Positions 5,972-6,033 of a stretch of 6,033 nucleotides of DNA are shown piece after piece. Origin of the DNA: Campylobacterales bacterium (GTDB lineage: Bacteria; Campylobacterota; Campylobacteria; Campylobacterales; Sulfurovaceae); NCBI GenBank assembly GCA_014763905.1, contig JACXUN010000096.1, positions 1 through 6,033 of the forward strand, in the 5' to 3' direction. Position 1 is the first letter of the stretch; every line of letters starts with the position of its first letter. The notes under the pieces are model-generated. The model did no database searches and was not told the DNA's origin. It saw only the letters and a list, made by a program, of their open reading frames with translations. Made by a program: the position numbers and the translations under genes.

Positions 5972-6033
5972 AAGCCTAAAAATAGGTAAGATTTGAAAAA
6001 TCAAAATTCGTAGGACTAGCCGTAGCTAATTCA

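Noticed and set aside
1..6033. CRISPR array, tRNA or rRNA
   Set aside because: No regularly spaced repeats, cloverleaf-like segments or rRNA-like sequence were seen on reading both strands.

Overview
The window looks like chromosomal DNA from a Campylobacterota (epsilonproteobacterial) sulfur-oxidiser-type genome such as Sulfuricurvum or Sulfurimonas. This rests on AT-rich intergenic DNA around moderate-GC genes, clear AGGAG-type ribosome binding sites, and the flavour of the proteins. It is inference, and no gene here fixes the taxon.

Layout, left to right: (1) a perfect 58-bp palindrome (29-86) just past the end of a minus-strand thioredoxin-like gene (100-417); (2) a short divergent promoter region (418-513); (3) a tightly packed plus-strand operon (514-4871) of five genes: a 28-residue single-helix membrane peptide, a four-helix XpaC-family protein, a TelA/KlaC-family toxic-anion-resistance protein, a YdjI-like SPFH protein with a C-terminal GYF_2 domain, and a YdjG-like protein with two zinc ribbons and a C-terminal membrane anchor; (4) a stem-loop (4918-4945) between converging genes, probably a shared terminator; (5) a minus-strand DUF2231 membrane protein with a coiled-coil tail (4961-5800); (6) its AT-rich upstream region (5801-5933), with repeated TTATC words and dyads; (7) a second, diverged copy of the left-edge repeat (5934-5971), in the same orientation, running into what may be a larger element cut off by the window end.

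The most interesting content is the operon. XpaC and TelA are known neighbours in tellurite/envelope-stress contexts. YdjI-type SPFH and YdjG-type zinc-ribbon proteins are known from the Bacillus pspA-ydjGHI envelope-stress operon. Here the two halves form one transcription unit without PspA, a TPM-domain protein or TerD-type proteins inside the window. A reasonable reading is a membrane-surveillance machine: XpaC and the zinc-ribbon protein sit in the membrane, SPFH forms a scaffold on its inner face, and the long helical TelA takes the place PspA holds in Bacillus. No function has been shown from this sequence. The thioredoxin and DUF2231 genes flank the operon on the opposite strand and need not belong to it.
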